Positions 1 to 9,670 are shown, counted from the first letter of the stretch. The stretch: DNA of 64,000 nt from Shewanella eurypsychrophilus (GCF_007004545.3 NZ_CP045503.2:1768501-1832500), one strand, 5' to 3'. Notes: a model not told the origin generated them from the letters alone. Numbers and translations: made by a program.

Positions 1-149
1 CAAGCTCTAAAATTGAAGTGTATGGGTACGGGATTGCAGTATTTTTGACATGCTGACTCACAAGCGCCTCTGAACCGTGTCATTTTTATTAAGTTTAGCA
101 AGCAATGTTGTTTTGTGTTTGCTGGGCTGAAATAACTTATCCGAGTGGA
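1..149. other. Window edge, no gene recognised
   Basis: I see no convincing coding region, RNA gene or terminator in this leading segment. It lies 3' of the minus-strand glycosylase-like gene and is A+T-rich. Anything beginning to the left of the window cannot be assessed. Confidence 0.5.
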
Positions 150-779
150 TTAAGGTGAAAGAATCTCTGACACTCTTTGTTTTAGCACTGGTAATATATC
201 GGTCTCAAATTGAGGGTGGCGCTTAATCCAGATATTATTTCGCGGGCTTGGATGTGGTAAAACGATGTTTTCGGGCCAATACTCTTGCCAGTTCATTACA
301 GCGTCAGTTACCGATAGTTTCTTGGGTTGAGCATTAGTTTTGGCTTGAGCATGAGTTAAGTGATAGTCGATAGCATATTGGCCAAGAATAATAGTGAGTT
401 CAACGTGATTGAGCTCTTTTAAAACAGATGCTCGCCATGTCTTAGCACATTGGGCCATAGGCGGTTTATCACCGGATTTTTTACCATTTCTGATGATGGT
501 GCCAGGGAAGCAAAACCCCATGGGCAGAATGGCAAAAAGCCGGTCATCGTAAAATTGCTCTTCTGTCACCCCTAACCAGTCTCTCAGCCTTTTGCCACTC
601 GCGTCGTGAAAGGGGAGGCCTTTCTCGTGGGCTTTTATGCCTGGGGCTTGCCCGGCGATAAGTATTTTAGAATGTTGAGATAACTGAACTATTGGCTTTG
701 CAGGCAGAGGCAGATCAGCCTGGCATAAGTGACAGGCTAATATTTGCTGTTTGAGGTTAATAACTGCATTCATGAGCAT
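150..779 (-). CDS. Uracil-DNA glycosylase family protein
   Basis: The 209-residue protein looks like a soluble member of the uracil-DNA glycosylase superfamily (family 4/5-like or the related small family fold). What I see: an N-terminal CHLC pair near residues 16-19, the motif GQAPG followed by HEKGLPFHDASG at about residues 43-62 (the water-activating loop region of the superfamily), ILGQYA in the middle, and LPHPSPRN near residue 175 (the DNA-intercalation loop). The expected role is removal of uracil or a related damaged base, but only two of the four Fe-S cysteines of classical family 4 enzymes are evident, so substrate and cluster content are uncertain. Two ATG codons (positions 779 and 773) are possible starts; neither has a strong ribosome binding site. 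It stands alone, next to an unrelated membrane protein. Confidence 0.75.
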   Translation of the reverse strand: MLMNAVINLKQQILACHLCQADLPLPAKPIVQLSQHSKILIAGQAPGIKAHEKGLPFHDASGKRLRDWLGVTEEQFYDDRLFAILPMGFCFPGTIIRNGKKSGDKPPMAQCAKTWRASVLKELNHVELTIILGQYAIDYHLTHAQAKTNAQPKKLSVTDAVMNWQEYWPENIVLPHPSPRNNIWIKRHPQFETDILPVLKQRVSEILSP

Positions 780-812
780 TATTCACAGGTATGAAGCATC
801 ATTATGACTCAT

Positions 813-1319
813 TTATTGTGTGAAGGCTTGCCAGGTTTGTACTCCCCAGTTAGCGACAACTAAATACCCGCAAATAAGCACTAGTGCACTAGCTACTCGG
901 TTTTTGATATTTGCATTGCTGATAAATGCGACATGGGCGGCAGCAATAGCAAAAATTGCAATGGGTTGTATCAGATAGGAGAGGGCCAGGAATCCTGCAG
1001 CCCCAATAGTGAGCAGCAAACTCGTGTAGCTATGTTGTTCTTTTTGATGCAAAGAGAGCTGCAGAGGCAATAAACTTAACCCTACAGCCACTACGATAAG
1101 ACCCATGTTTATTGCCAAATCAGCAAAGCCCACGTGATTGATTAAGGTCCAAATAAGAGCTATGGCTGGTAAAACTAAGCTGATTATCGTATGGCCTTGG
1201 CTAAAACGTTTGCTGTGGTATTTACCTGCGAAAAAGAACAATCCATTTAAGATAAGGTTCAATAAAATAAAGCCGCCAAGCACTAAAATGATAAAAGCGG
1301 TCGCTGTGTAGGCTGACAT
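813..1319 (-). CDS. Small multi-spanning inner-membrane protein, function unknown
   Basis: I do not recognise the family. The 168-residue protein is strongly hydrophobic, with about five predicted membrane segments (around residues 8-30, 43-62, 66-88, 100-118 and 143-162). Short polar loops separate them, one containing HQKEQHS and another NANIKNR. There is no signal peptide, lipobox or catalytic motif. It is oriented like the preceding glycosylase gene, about 30 bp away, so the two could be co-transcribed. An inner-membrane location is inferred from hydropathy only. Confidence 0.6.
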   Translation of the reverse strand: MSAYTATAFIILVLGGFILLNLILNGLFFFAGKYHSKRFSQGHTIISLVLPAIALIWTLINHVGFADLAINMGLIVVAVGLSLLPLQLSLHQKEQHSYTSLLLTIGAAGFLALSYLIQPIAIFAIAAAHVAFISNANIKNRVASALVLICGYLVVANWGVQTWQAFTQ

Positions 1320-1451
1320 GTTAACTCGTAGGGTTATAAATTTATTGCGTTACCTTCTCCTAAAGTAGCGATTAATTCAAGGCTTGTCAGTCGGTTCTGA
1401 GAGCTAGATGGTGATGAGATACTGAGGAAATGACTTCGTTGATACCAATAA

Positions 1452-1487
1452 AAATGCCAGCTGCTAATAAGTTAGCGGCTGGCATTT
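1452..1487 (-). terminator. Intrinsic terminator after mtrB
   Basis: An almost perfect inverted repeat (aaatgccagc...gctggcattt) closes on a short loop. On the minus strand it is followed by a T-rich run, so it fits as the end of the mtrC-mtrA-mtrB transcript. Confidence 0.8.
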
Positions 1488-1504
1488 ATGTTTCATCTAG
1501 TTTC

Positions 1505-1518
1505 TAGAACCTAGAACC
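1505..1518. repeat. Two copies of the 7-mer tagaacc before the mtrB stop
   Basis: Two perfect tandem copies of tagaacc lie between the terminator hairpin and the mtrB stop codon. The same 7-mer occurs four times in tandem at 30324-30351 next to folD. Confidence 0.7.
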
Positions 1519-1521
1519 TTA

Positions 1522-3618
1522 TTACAACCTATAACTCATACTTAGCATGATCAGATGGGCGTTGTAATCGTGGCTGTTAGAGCCGAAGCTCAACACGTTC
1601 CAAATCCCGTCTGGTGCAATGTCATTGCCAGCATCATTGTCTTTATAGTTTTCCATCTTATAGTCGATGCGCACGTCCATTTTGTCGGTGGCACGATATA
1701 AGGCGTAAACGTTGACGTTATGTACTTTGGCGTAGTAATCACCGTAGTCACCGGTAACACCTTGAGTGACTTGAGTATTACTGTCTGAATTAGAGTAAGT
1801 ATAATCTACGCCTACGCGTAACTTCTTCTCCATCAGGTTGTTGTAACTCCAGCCTGCACCGATAACATCGACCTGATCTTCAACGACGCCAAACCAGTTA
1901 GGACTACTGAAGTTAGTGCTACCTGCCTGATCTGATTCTATGTTCTGACGGTTATAAAACGCCGTTAATGTCATGTCATCATTGATCAAGTAACTTGCAC
2001 TGACATCGTAGCTAATATCTCTCGATTCAGTTAAGCCGATCTGAGTGTCGTTGTAATCATCTAGTGCATAACGCGCACCGAAATCGATAGTCAATACATC
2101 AATTGGGCTATGAGTGATACGCGCTTCAACTTGAGTACGGTTTCTATCTGCTAAGTTGTATTTACGCAGTAGGTCGTTCGACTCATTAGAAGTCCACTCT
2201 GACGCTTGGTATTCAGAGCCGTCACGTTGACCGTAGCTACCTTTGACCCACATGTCCCACTTGTCGAATGCACTTAGACGATATTTTGCCCAAACAGTAC
2301 TTTCTTCAGTGGTTTCGCGATCTTGATAGCTGCGTTCATCTTTACGGTAGTCATAACCACCTTCAAGCTTATGACCACGTGCTAGACGGTAGTCTGCACC
2401 CAGTTTAGCTTTGTTGGTGGTGATGTCGTAAGGCGTGTTGTAAGCCGCTTGCCCTGTGGTTGAGTCGATGCTGATCTGCGTCCACTCTTCCACGTTGGTC
2501 TGATTATCACGGTCGTTATAATCGTAACTCGCGTTTAAACGAAGTTGACGATTAATACGTGAAACAACCTTAAGGGTTGCACCGCGAGTTTCGACTTTTC
2601 CATCCAGAGATTCACTTGGCATCTGGTAACCATAACCGGATGTCGTAAAGTCTTGATCTTGTGTCATCTGGCCATAATGAACACGTCCGTTCATTATCGT
2701 TTTACCCGCAACATACTGACCCATCAAGGAAATAGTATGAGCTTCATTGTCTGGGTCTAGTGACATATAGCCTGTAGTCTGAGCACCGAAGGTGGGACTA
2801 AAGGCATTGTCGTAAGACAGCTCACTAAACTCATTTTTGAAGGTTGAGCCGTTATAGTTCAGCGCGGTAAACCAGTTATCGCCTTTGAGCCTGATACCAG
2901 CTTCAAGTGTATCTGTGGTGTAGTCAACGGGCTCAGCAAGCATCATAGATTGATTTGAGAAGCTACCAGAAGCTTGTTTTAGTCCGGTTTTGTCTTCACG
3001 CTGATAGTTGATATAAGTGCTCCACAACGAATCAGCTTGATATTCAAGGCCTAAGCCTGCTCTCTTACGCTTTAACGAAAGCTCTATTGGGTTAAGGCTT
3101 GAATTTAGGTTGGCCATATCCTGAGTGCTGCCGCCATGTACCCAGTCATCTGCCAGGGTAAGGTTATCACTGCCCACGCCTTGATAAGGACTCATTGCCT
3201 TATCAGTTTTGTAGGTGGCAATCTGACGGTAGTTTAGGTTCAGGTTATATTGACCCGACTTACCAACATTGATGTCGGCACGGCTGTTTTCCATGCCGAT
3301 ATTGTCGGCTTCAATACTCGCTTGATAGCCACTTTTACCTGCATATTTAAGGTCTGCATCGAGTTTACCAGCGAACTCATCCTCTGCGGCAAACGCATTG
3401 GCTGAACGAATATCATCGCTACTGTTGTATCCAACACCCACACCGACACTGCCGCTGTAACCAGTTTCAACTGCACAGCGCTTACAATCCCACTTCTCGA
3501 ACTTAACTTTATCGGTATTCGCATTTTGAATACCGTAGCCGCCAGCTGCCATTGCTGTGCTGACAAGGCCAGCATTAGCGAGTAGGGCGAGGGTGACTAA
3601 ATTTAATTTGAATTTCAT
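1522..3618 (-). CDS. mtrB: MtrB, outer-membrane beta-barrel of the MtrABC conduit
   Basis: MtrB is the large outer-membrane barrel that sheathes the periplasmic decaheme MtrA and holds the surface decaheme MtrC, so electrons can cross the outer membrane. The 698-residue length matches the family (about 700). A signal peptide of about 24 residues ends at TAMA. Shortly after comes the family's CxxC motif WDCKRC (Cys45 and Cys48). The rest is a run of alternating polar and aromatic strands, ending with an aromatic-rich strand and a C-terminal MSYRL, typical of outer-membrane barrels. The gene starts 14 bp after the mtrA stop and closes the mtrCAB operon. A paralogue, MtrE, lies near 18.5 kb with the same spacing to its own MtrA-like partner. 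Confidence 0.95.
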   Translation of the reverse strand: MKFKLNLVTLALLANAGLVSTAMAAGGYGIQNANTDKVKFEKWDCKRCAVETGYSGSVGVGVGYNSSDDIRSANAFAAEDEFAGKLDADLKYAGKSGYQASIEADNIGMENSRADINVGKSGQYNLNLNYRQIATYKTDKAMSPYQGVGSDNLTLADDWVHGGSTQDMANLNSSLNPIELSLKRKRAGLGLEYQADSLWSTYINYQREDKTGLKQASGSFSNQSMMLAEPVDYTTDTLEAGIRLKGDNWFTALNYNGSTFKNEFSELSYDNAFSPTFGAQTTGYMSLDPDNEAHTISLMGQYVAGKTIMNGRVHYGQMTQDQDFTTSGYGYQMPSESLDGKVETRGATLKVVSRINRQLRLNASYDYNDRDNQTNVEEWTQISIDSTTGQAAYNTPYDITTNKAKLGADYRLARGHKLEGGYDYRKDERSYQDRETTEESTVWAKYRLSAFDKWDMWVKGSYGQRDGSEYQASEWTSNESNDLLRKYNLADRNRTQVEARITHSPIDVLTIDFGARYALDDYNDTQIGLTESRDISYDVSASYLINDDMTLTAFYNRQNIESDQAGSTNFSSPNWFGVVEDQVDVIGAGWSYNNLMEKKLRVGVDYTYSNSDSNTQVTQGVTGDYGDYYAKVHNVNVYALYRATDKMDVRIDYKMENYKDNDAGNDIAPDGIWNVLSFGSNSHDYNAHLIMLSMSYRL

Positions 3619-3632
3619 CTTCTCGACTCCGT

Positions 3633-4634
3633 TTAGCGCTGAAATAGCTTGCCAGATGGGTGGTTAGAACCATGGATCTGGCTATGACAGTTCAAACAGC
3701 TGCGACCACCGGTGAACGCATTGCCACCTACGGTTGAGCCTTGATCTGTGTTGCCCATGTAGGCGCTACTAGCATGACCGTCACTGGCATGACATTGCTG
3801 ACAAAGTTGTGGAGCACGCGTTTTCAGCATCCCTTCGTTCACCGAACCATGTGGATTATGACAAGCGACACAATCTTCAGTTACGGGTGCATGCTCCCAC
3901 AATTTTGGGCCGCGCTTCTCTGCGTGACATGAATAACAGGTTTCATTGACCGTAGGTTTAACTAAGTCTGAATCTGCCATGGTGCCATGTGGATTATGAC
4001 AATCACTACATACCATTTGAGCCCATTTCATTGGGTGGCTTGAGCGTTTGTTCATATCTGCTTTTTGCTTAGTGTGACAGCTAGTACAGACTTCCATTTC
4101 AGTGTTTTTAGACAAAACAGGGTCTTTATCTGTGTGTACTGAGTGGCAAGATGCGCAAGCTACGTCGGCGTTGTCATGGTGTCCACCATTCCAATCCATG
4201 CGCTTGTCATCTTTGTGACAGCTCATACAAACACTATTTTGTAGTTCAGCAGAAAGTGTTGAGTCAGGACCAAAAGCGATCATTGGCTCGTTGCCACCAC
4301 GGTTATGTTTACCCATAGGTCCATGACACGCTTCACACTGAAGGCCTGCCATTGGGCTTTTACTTGAGTCGATTGAGCCGTGAACACCTTTGAAGATATC
4401 CATGACTTTTTCAGACTTTCTATGACACATAAGACAAGAGTCTGCGCCTTTAGGTGAATATTTACCTTCGGCAAACTTTTGATCTAATGTGGCTTCGACT
4501 TCATCGGGAGTCATCTTGGCATCCCACTTAGACGCGTGAGCGACTGAGGTCATACCTAGAGACAAGACTGCTGACACTATCAGTGCTGGTAGCACTGATA
4601 GTGAAGCAGATTTAAGTATTTTTGATAATTTCAT
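3633..4634 (-). CDS. mtrA: MtrA, periplasmic decaheme cytochrome c
   Basis: MtrA carries electrons from the periplasm through the MtrB barrel to MtrC. I count ten CxxCH heme motifs (CLMCH, CEACH, CMSCH, CASCH, CTSCH, CSDCH, CYSCH, CVACH, CQQCH, CLNCH), spread evenly from about residue 65 to near the C-terminus, as in the MtrA/DmsE family. An upstream in-frame ATG at 4655 is possible, but I chose 4634: an AGGA ribosome binding site sits just ahead, and the product then begins MKLSKILK with a clean signal peptide ending VAHA (about residue 34). The resulting 333 residues fit the family. It lies between mtrC and mtrB, and the mtrC-mtrA gap contains a stable hairpin. Confidence 0.96.
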   Translation of the reverse strand: MKLSKILKSASLSVLPALIVSAVLSLGMTSVAHASKWDAKMTPDEVEATLDQKFAEGKYSPKGADSCLMCHRKSEKVMDIFKGVHGSIDSSKSPMAGLQCEACHGPMGKHNRGGNEPMIAFGPDSTLSAELQNSVCMSCHKDDKRMDWNGGHHDNADVACASCHSVHTDKDPVLSKNTEMEVCTSCHTKQKADMNKRSSHPMKWAQMVCSDCHNPHGTMADSDLVKPTVNETCYSCHAEKRGPKLWEHAPVTEDCVACHNPHGSVNEGMLKTRAPQLCQQCHASDGHASSAYMGNTDQGSTVGGNAFTGGRSCLNCHSQIHGSNHPSGKLFQR

Positions 4635-4663
4635 ATTTGGCTTCCTAATCTGCACAAATTCGC

Positions 4664-4695
4664 TTGAAAGTAGGGGGAGAGGACTCCCCCTTCAA
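4664..4695 (-). other. Hairpin in the mtrC-mtrA intergenic space
   Basis: A seven-bp G/C stem (gggggag with ctccccc) has a four-base loop, and a further five-bp outer stem (ttgaa/ttcaa) is separated from it by a small one-sided bulge. No T-run follows on the minus strand, so it is not a standard terminator. It could shield the 3' end of mtrC mRNA or set the ratio of MtrC to MtrA and MtrB (inference). Confidence 0.55.
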
Positions 4696-4745
4696 ACTCT
4701 CTACTGCTAAGGCTACAAAAATAGCGTTAACAAGAGTTGAGCAAA

Positions 4746-6770
4746 TTACATCTTCACCGAAGTGTGATCATTGATGCTTGGGTTATGACACATGAAACAC
4801 GTTTCAAGTTGAGCAGCTTCAGTCGCTTCTTCTTTAGTTACGTTAACTAATGCGCCTTGACCTTCTACGTGAGCCTTGAAGCTATCCATGTTGTAGCCAT
4901 GACATGAGACACAAGTCGCAGCGATAGGAGTGGTGTAAGTACCACTTGCCGTTGCTAACGCGCCCTTCTTTTTGAATGCATCAAAATTGAAGTCGTTATG
5001 GCACTGGTCACAGTTCATGCCAGGAATAACAGCGTAATCACCTTGGCTATGAGTTTTGTGCAACTTCATCTCTAGTGCACCTTTGTTCGCGCCACCTGCG
5101 TATGTACCGTCAGGTGTGTGACAAGCCACACAGCCATCAACACCGACAATGGTTTCACCGTTTACGATTTGAGCAAGTTGCTCGCTCATAACAAAACCTG
5201 GGTGATGCGTCCCTTTATGCACTTCGAAGCTGTCGCCATGACAATTAATACAGGTGTTAAAGTTCACTGAATCTACATGACGCATGCTAGGAGCTTCGCC
5301 AGATAACGTTGCGAAGGTTAGATCAGCCTTCATGCCTGTATAGTAAGCGTCTACCAAGTAACCATCTTCATCAAGGTTTCCGTCCACTGCAACAGTGTCA
5401 CAGTTAACAAATTCGCCTTTATCAGAACATAACGAAAGGCCGGTAAAGGTAAATGCAGTATCTGCATCCTCACCCGTAGCACCAAATGTGAGCGCTTTAG
5501 TGGTGTAGCTGATAGCCCCTGCTTCTGTGATAGTCGCTGCTGGGTTGAGCTGACCATTTAACACTAGGTTCAAGCTGTCTTTACCGTAGTAGCCTAACTT
5601 CACGTTGTTTGGACCGACGTTAGTGGTTGCTTCAACTCGTTGAATTTGTGGTAACAAGCTTGATGCATTAACCGCTTCACCGCTCGCGTCAACGAATGAT
5701 ACTGTCACTGTCGTAGTCATATCTTGATTGACAACTAGGCTGGTATTCATACCGTAAGAGTCGATCAGCGTCTTAGTTTGGGCAAAGTCACCTGTGTGCA
5801 GCTCTTCTGTCCAGCTCGCGTTATGACAAGCGATACAGTTGCTGTTGTCATTTTGCTGAGAGTGTCCTTTACCCGCTTTAAAGTCGATATTGGTATGACA
5901 GCTAGTACACGTTTCCATGGTTGGAACCCGTGACCAGTTGCCCCATTCAGCGAGTTCACCACTATCGGCGTCTGGCTCGACGTGACATGATTTACAGTTG
6001 TTTTGGATAAGTGCTTCTGCGGCTTCGCCTGTGTACTCTTTACCGTACTTATCTTCAAATGTCTTAGCTGTGTTGTGAATGTTGTGGATCAAGTGATTCC
6101 ACTGCGATTCGGTAGACATTGAGCTGCTGTGACAAGTGGCACAGGTCTCTTGGGTATAGTAACTACTGTGACGCGTTGTTAGTGGCTTGCCTTCGGCGTG
6201 ACAGTTAGTACAGGTTTCATGAGAAACGATATTCTTGGTGTATAAAGCTTCGTAGCCTTCACCTGAAAAGTCTTCAACCATTTCAGTGCGTGGAACAGAA
6301 GTTACGCCATCGGCGAGTGTAGAGCCTTCGCCGCCAGCGGTTACATTATAGCGCTGAGTCATATCAACGTTGTATTCACTGAGTTCAAGCGTGAATGTGT
6401 ATGAACCATCTTTGTTGTCGACATAGTTATCAGCGCCTGAAACACGGGCTGTACGTGTCCACTGTGCGCTATTGCCTGCGCCAGTTGCACCTTGTGGTGT
6501 AAGCTGTGCTGCTACAACGCCAAGATCGATAAGGCCAACAACAGGTAAGTCTTCTTCGTTGGTCGCGAAGACTTTGACTGTCGGCATGCCGTCTTGATAA
6601 GTCACTTTAGTCACATCGAGATTAAGTACGTTAACCACGTTGGCAGCTGGGCCACCTGGGTTGCCGTCTTCACCACTGTTGCCATCATCTCCACCACAGC
6701 CCGTTAAGGCCAGAGACACAGCACTTGCTGCCAATAGCAGCGCAAACTTGTTATTTTTTACGTTCATCAT
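4746..6770 (-). CDS. mtrC: MtrC, outer-membrane decaheme lipoprotein cytochrome
   Basis: MtrC is the cell-surface terminal reductase that passes electrons to iron and manganese oxides, flavins or electrodes. The start at 6770 is preceded by AGGGA and gives 674 residues, the usual MtrC length. The N-terminus is a lipoprotein signal ending LTGC (Cys25), followed by a flexible Gly/Asp/Ser linker. Ten CxxCH motifs occur as five plus five (CTNCH, CATCH, CKSCH, CTSCH, CIACH, then CINCH, CVACH, CDQCH, CVSCH, CFMCH), flanked by beta-rich domains, which is the four-domain MtrC fold. Phrases such as NVGPNN, RHVDSVN and the ending DHTSVKM closely match S. oneidensis MtrC as I recall it. It is the first gene of mtrCAB. 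A longer reading frame starting at 6803 lacks a better ribosome binding site. Confidence 0.95.
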   Translation of the reverse strand: MMNVKNNKFALLLAASAVSLALTGCGGDDGNSGEDGNPGGPAANVVNVLNLDVTKVTYQDGMPTVKVFATNEEDLPVVGLIDLGVVAAQLTPQGATGAGNSAQWTRTARVSGADNYVDNKDGSYTFTLELSEYNVDMTQRYNVTAGGEGSTLADGVTSVPRTEMVEDFSGEGYEALYTKNIVSHETCTNCHAEGKPLTTRHSSYYTQETCATCHSSSMSTESQWNHLIHNIHNTAKTFEDKYGKEYTGEAAEALIQNNCKSCHVEPDADSGELAEWGNWSRVPTMETCTSCHTNIDFKAGKGHSQQNDNSNCIACHNASWTEELHTGDFAQTKTLIDSYGMNTSLVVNQDMTTTVTVSFVDASGEAVNASSLLPQIQRVEATTNVGPNNVKLGYYGKDSLNLVLNGQLNPAATITEAGAISYTTKALTFGATGEDADTAFTFTGLSLCSDKGEFVNCDTVAVDGNLDEDGYLVDAYYTGMKADLTFATLSGEAPSMRHVDSVNFNTCINCHGDSFEVHKGTHHPGFVMSEQLAQIVNGETIVGVDGCVACHTPDGTYAGGANKGALEMKLHKTHSQGDYAVIPGMNCDQCHNDFNFDAFKKKGALATASGTYTTPIAATCVSCHGYNMDSFKAHVEGQGALVNVTKEEATEAAQLETCFMCHNPSINDHTSVKM

Positions 6771-6941
6771 TTTTTTCCCTGCATAGGTTTGACATTGGCT
6801 CAAGTGCTTGGTTAGTCAAACTAACCGTTTATCATCTAGATGATTTCATTATTAGTGGCTACTTAAGTCGATGCTGGAAATATTATTCCCTATGGAAAGG
6901 CTAACGTAACGAAGGCTTAAAATCTGCAAATCAGGTGCTAA

Positions 6942-6977
6942 TGTGTGACCAAGATCAGTCTATTTATAAAGGGGTAG
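6942..6977 (-). promoter_or_regulatory. Conserved upstream block of mtrC with CRP-like site
   Basis: Positions 6944-6959 read TGTGA, six bases, TCAGT, matching eight of ten bases of the CRP consensus TGTGA-N6-TCACA. The 36-bp block around it agrees at 27 of 36 positions with 9671-9706 upstream of omcA, including a shared ctattt and a shared ggggtag. CRP activation of mtr and omcA genes is known in S. oneidensis. Assigning it to this exact site is inference. Confidence 0.55.
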
Positions 6978-7105
6978 TTTAGACGGAGGTGAAACGCGGG
7001 TTCAGATCAATAAATGAGCGGGTTAGTTGATAACTATTCTCAGTTAAGTTGATGTTATGTATGGTAACTGTTTCTTTTTCTATTTTTGCGTTTAGCGGAT
7101 AAAAA

Positions 7106-7130
7106 CAAAGGGAGGCTAAGCCTCCCTTTG
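7106..7130 (-). terminator. Intrinsic terminator of omcA
   Basis: A perfect inverted repeat (caaagggagg with cctccctttg) closes on a tiny loop. On the minus strand it is followed by a run of T. It lies about 110 bp after the omcA stop. Confidence 0.85.
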
Positions 7131-7182
7131 GGTATAAATGATGATGATTTAGCGGCTAGATAGCGAGTGCTAATTCATCATC

Positions 7183-7228
7183 TTTAGCCAGTACTTACCA
7201 GTGGTTTTAGCCAGTACTTACCAGTGGT
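7183..7228. repeat. 23-bp perfect tandem duplication after omcA
   Basis: Two adjacent identical 23-bp units (starting tttagccagt and ending accagtggt) lie between the omcA terminator and its stop codon. A partial third echo, gaccagtgatt, follows. This is the same position relative to a gene as the other tandem arrays in the window. Confidence 0.85.
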
Positions 7229-7241
7229 TAATGACCAGTGA

Positions 7242-9482
7242 TTAGTTACCGTGAAGTTCCATCAACTTCTCAGGTGAGTGACAAGTCGAACAAGTCTCTT
7301 TAGCGCGATTTTGAACGTCTTCAGCGCTGATCCCATCTAAGATACCACCGTTGGTTTCAATGTGAGACTTACCTGAATCACTAAGGTATTTCTGGTGACA
7401 GCTCATACAAGCACCTGCATCAGAAGAGACCCACATGTCTTCTCCAGTCAACATGTCACCGTAGCGCCATGTACGCTCAGGTGCACGACCCAATTTAATA
7501 CCGTCATCAGTGTGACAAGTCATACAGTCAGTTTTAACGACAGTGCTTGAACCAACACCTGCATACTTGAGGTAATGTCCTTCAGCTTCATGGGCTTTAT
7601 AGGCAAAGCTTGTCGGTGCGTTTCCGCCCCAAGCATTTAGACCTTTATCTGAGGTATGGCAGGTTTGACAATTTACACCATTATCATAATGAACAATCTC
7701 TTGGTTGTGACAACCCATGCACTTGCTGCTATCGATAATATCACGACGAGCTGTTGCAGGCTCGCTTGTGTCAGTATCATTCCAAGTAAAGCTTAGAGGT
7801 GCATCTTGGATATAGGCAGCATCGGTTAGTAGCTTAGTAGGGTCTGTTTCGTCATATTCACATGCTGTAGGCTCAACAAGTGGACGACCATAACCTCCCG
7901 ATTTGAAGCAAGTTGCTACACCAGCAAATAACTCAACACTTTTACCATTAAGATTCACTGGTAACTCAAGAGCACTATTGGTGCTGTCGATGCTGAAGGT
8001 TTTTGTCTCTGCATTATAGTCAGAAACATCTGTGTTTAGCAGAGCAAAACCACGGGCACTGTATTTTGTTCCATCTGTGTATGCTGGATAGTCTTTGTCG
8101 GTATCCCAAGAGAAGTAGATGCTAGATTTAGTATACTGGCTGGTGTTTGCTATAAACTCTTTAGCAACAGCTTGGCCTTGCTCATCAAGGATTTGTACAT
8201 CAAATGTAAGTACGTTGTCAGTGACAGTTACTTTGCTGAACTTAGCAGAGTAACTCTGGCTTTCCTTATAGCGCTTTGTTGCGTCTCCATGGGCTTCTTC
8301 AGCACTTCGGGCATAACCTTCTTGTATATGACAAGAGATACAGTTTTCATTGCTTGGGTCATGGTAGGCTTTTGGCATAGTCGTGTGACAAGCTATACAT
8401 GCAGTATTACTCTTATTACCTAAGAATAGTTCAGCATCGGCAGGTGCAGTTTCACCTGTGACGTGACATGCTGCACAATCTGCTGCAGGCGTTTGCGGAT
8501 ACATAACCTTGCCGTAATCGTGAACGCCCCCACCGTATCCTATGACCTTGTAAGGTGCTGGGATATTGCCTTTTTCATCAGCATCAGGTGAGTCAGGGCT
8601 ATAAGTCGTTCTGCTATTTCCTTTATGGATAGCGTGGATCATATAGGTGAAGTCGACACTGTTACCACTTTCAGGATCGCCTGAAGTAGCAGTATGACAA
8701 GATACACAGTTTTCTAGGTTAATACGGCGACCACCGTGAAACTCTAGGCTATCTGGCTGGTGACAGGTGTAACAGGTTTCGATAGAAACGACTTCACGAG
8801 TTTGAATGCCTTCAGTGGTACCTGTAGATGGCTGCCAATCATAATTTGCATTTGCAGCAAAGTTAGGTAATTCAAGCTCTAGTGTGGCACGTTGACTGTA
8901 GTCTGCGTTGTAAACGACTTCAACAGGCGTTGTGACGTTGCCAATATTTTGTTGGAAAGTGTAGGTATATGTCCCATCGTCATTATCAACAAAACAGGTT
9001 TCGCAATCACTGGCTTTTTCTACATTAGCCTGAAACTGTGTTTTTGGATCTAAGTGAGAGGTATCATCTGGCATTGAGCCAGGCTCTTTCTGACTGTTGA
9101 TGTATGCTTGCCATTGGAAGCCACGATCATATTCAGTAGGAACGCCACCATTATCATTCATCGTCTCTGTGACATGAGCAAGTTGAGCGATACCGAATCT
9201 TAGGTCGTGGTCTTTGGTTAATCCAAGAACAGCGACACCGTTGTCATTTTCAAGAGAGAAGTTGACAGTAACCGCACCAGCATCAACAGCCGCATCAGTA
9301 AACACTACATTGACACTTTTAGCTGAATCTATTTGTACGCCTACTACACCATCTTCTCCATTTTCACCGTCTTTACCGTCGCTGCCGCAACCAGCAAGTG
9401 CAAAAGAGAGTATCCCTGCACTGAGTACAGCTTTGGCTGCTGCACTCTTTTTTGTATTAAAAGAGTTGAACTTTTTCATCAT
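7242..9482 (-). CDS. omcA: OmcA, outer-membrane decaheme lipoprotein cytochrome
   Basis: OmcA is a cell-surface decaheme cytochrome that works beside MtrC in reducing minerals and electrodes. I start it at the ATG at 9482, which has AGGGA upstream. A longer frame uses a TTG at 9497. The product is 746 residues, with a lipobox FALAGC (Cys32) and a short Gly/Asp linker. Ten CxxCH motifs run CYTCH, CVSCH, CAACH, CIACH, CISCH, then CMGCH, CQTCH, CMTCH, CMSCH, CSTCH. A non-heme CETC pair near residue 160 probably forms a disulfide. VVGVQI, LGLTKDHDLRFGIAQL and the C-terminus MELHGN match S. oneidensis OmcA closely. It has its own terminator, and a long 5' region separates it from undA, so it is probably a separate transcript. 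Confidence 0.94.
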   Translation of the reverse strand: MMKKFNSFNTKKSAAAKAVLSAGILSFALAGCGSDGKDGENGEDGVVGVQIDSAKSVNVVFTDAAVDAGAVTVNFSLENDNGVAVLGLTKDHDLRFGIAQLAHVTETMNDNGGVPTEYDRGFQWQAYINSQKEPGSMPDDTSHLDPKTQFQANVEKASDCETCFVDNDDGTYTYTFQQNIGNVTTPVEVVYNADYSQRATLELELPNFAANANYDWQPSTGTTEGIQTREVVSIETCYTCHQPDSLEFHGGRRINLENCVSCHTATSGDPESGNSVDFTYMIHAIHKGNSRTTYSPDSPDADEKGNIPAPYKVIGYGGGVHDYGKVMYPQTPAADCAACHVTGETAPADAELFLGNKSNTACIACHTTMPKAYHDPSNENCISCHIQEGYARSAEEAHGDATKRYKESQSYSAKFSKVTVTDNVLTFDVQILDEQGQAVAKEFIANTSQYTKSSIYFSWDTDKDYPAYTDGTKYSARGFALLNTDVSDYNAETKTFSIDSTNSALELPVNLNGKSVELFAGVATCFKSGGYGRPLVEPTACEYDETDPTKLLTDAAYIQDAPLSFTWNDTDTSEPATARRDIIDSSKCMGCHNQEIVHYDNGVNCQTCHTSDKGLNAWGGNAPTSFAYKAHEAEGHYLKYAGVGSSTVVKTDCMTCHTDDGIKLGRAPERTWRYGDMLTGEDMWVSSDAGACMSCHQKYLSDSGKSHIETNGGILDGISAEDVQNRAKETCSTCHSPEKLMELHGN

Positions 9483-9670
9483 GATTATTCCCTGCAATAG
9501 TTTTAATCATCACTGAGTCACTACTTAACGGCTTGCTATATAAGCTTAACGGTATATAAGAGTGCTTCTTATTATCATTTTGTTGTTAAACAGTAACTTA
9601 GTGTGTGGAATTTATTTCCCTTGGTAAGGCTAACTAAGCAACGAATTTTTAGCAGTTGTTTTAGCTGCTT

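Larger units (their letters stand above)
6771..7241. other. Intergenic region: mtrC promoter side and omcA 3' side
   Basis: There is no gene here. The left part is the mtrC upstream region with a CRP-like site inside a block conserved ahead of omcA. The right part holds the omcA terminator and a 23-bp tandem duplication next to the omcA stop codon. Confidence 0.8.

Noticed and set aside
4664..4695. A terminator between mtrC and mtrA
   Set aside because: The hairpin is not followed by a T-run on the transcribed strand, and mtrA and mtrB need the mtrC transcript in the known operon. I list it as a hairpin only.
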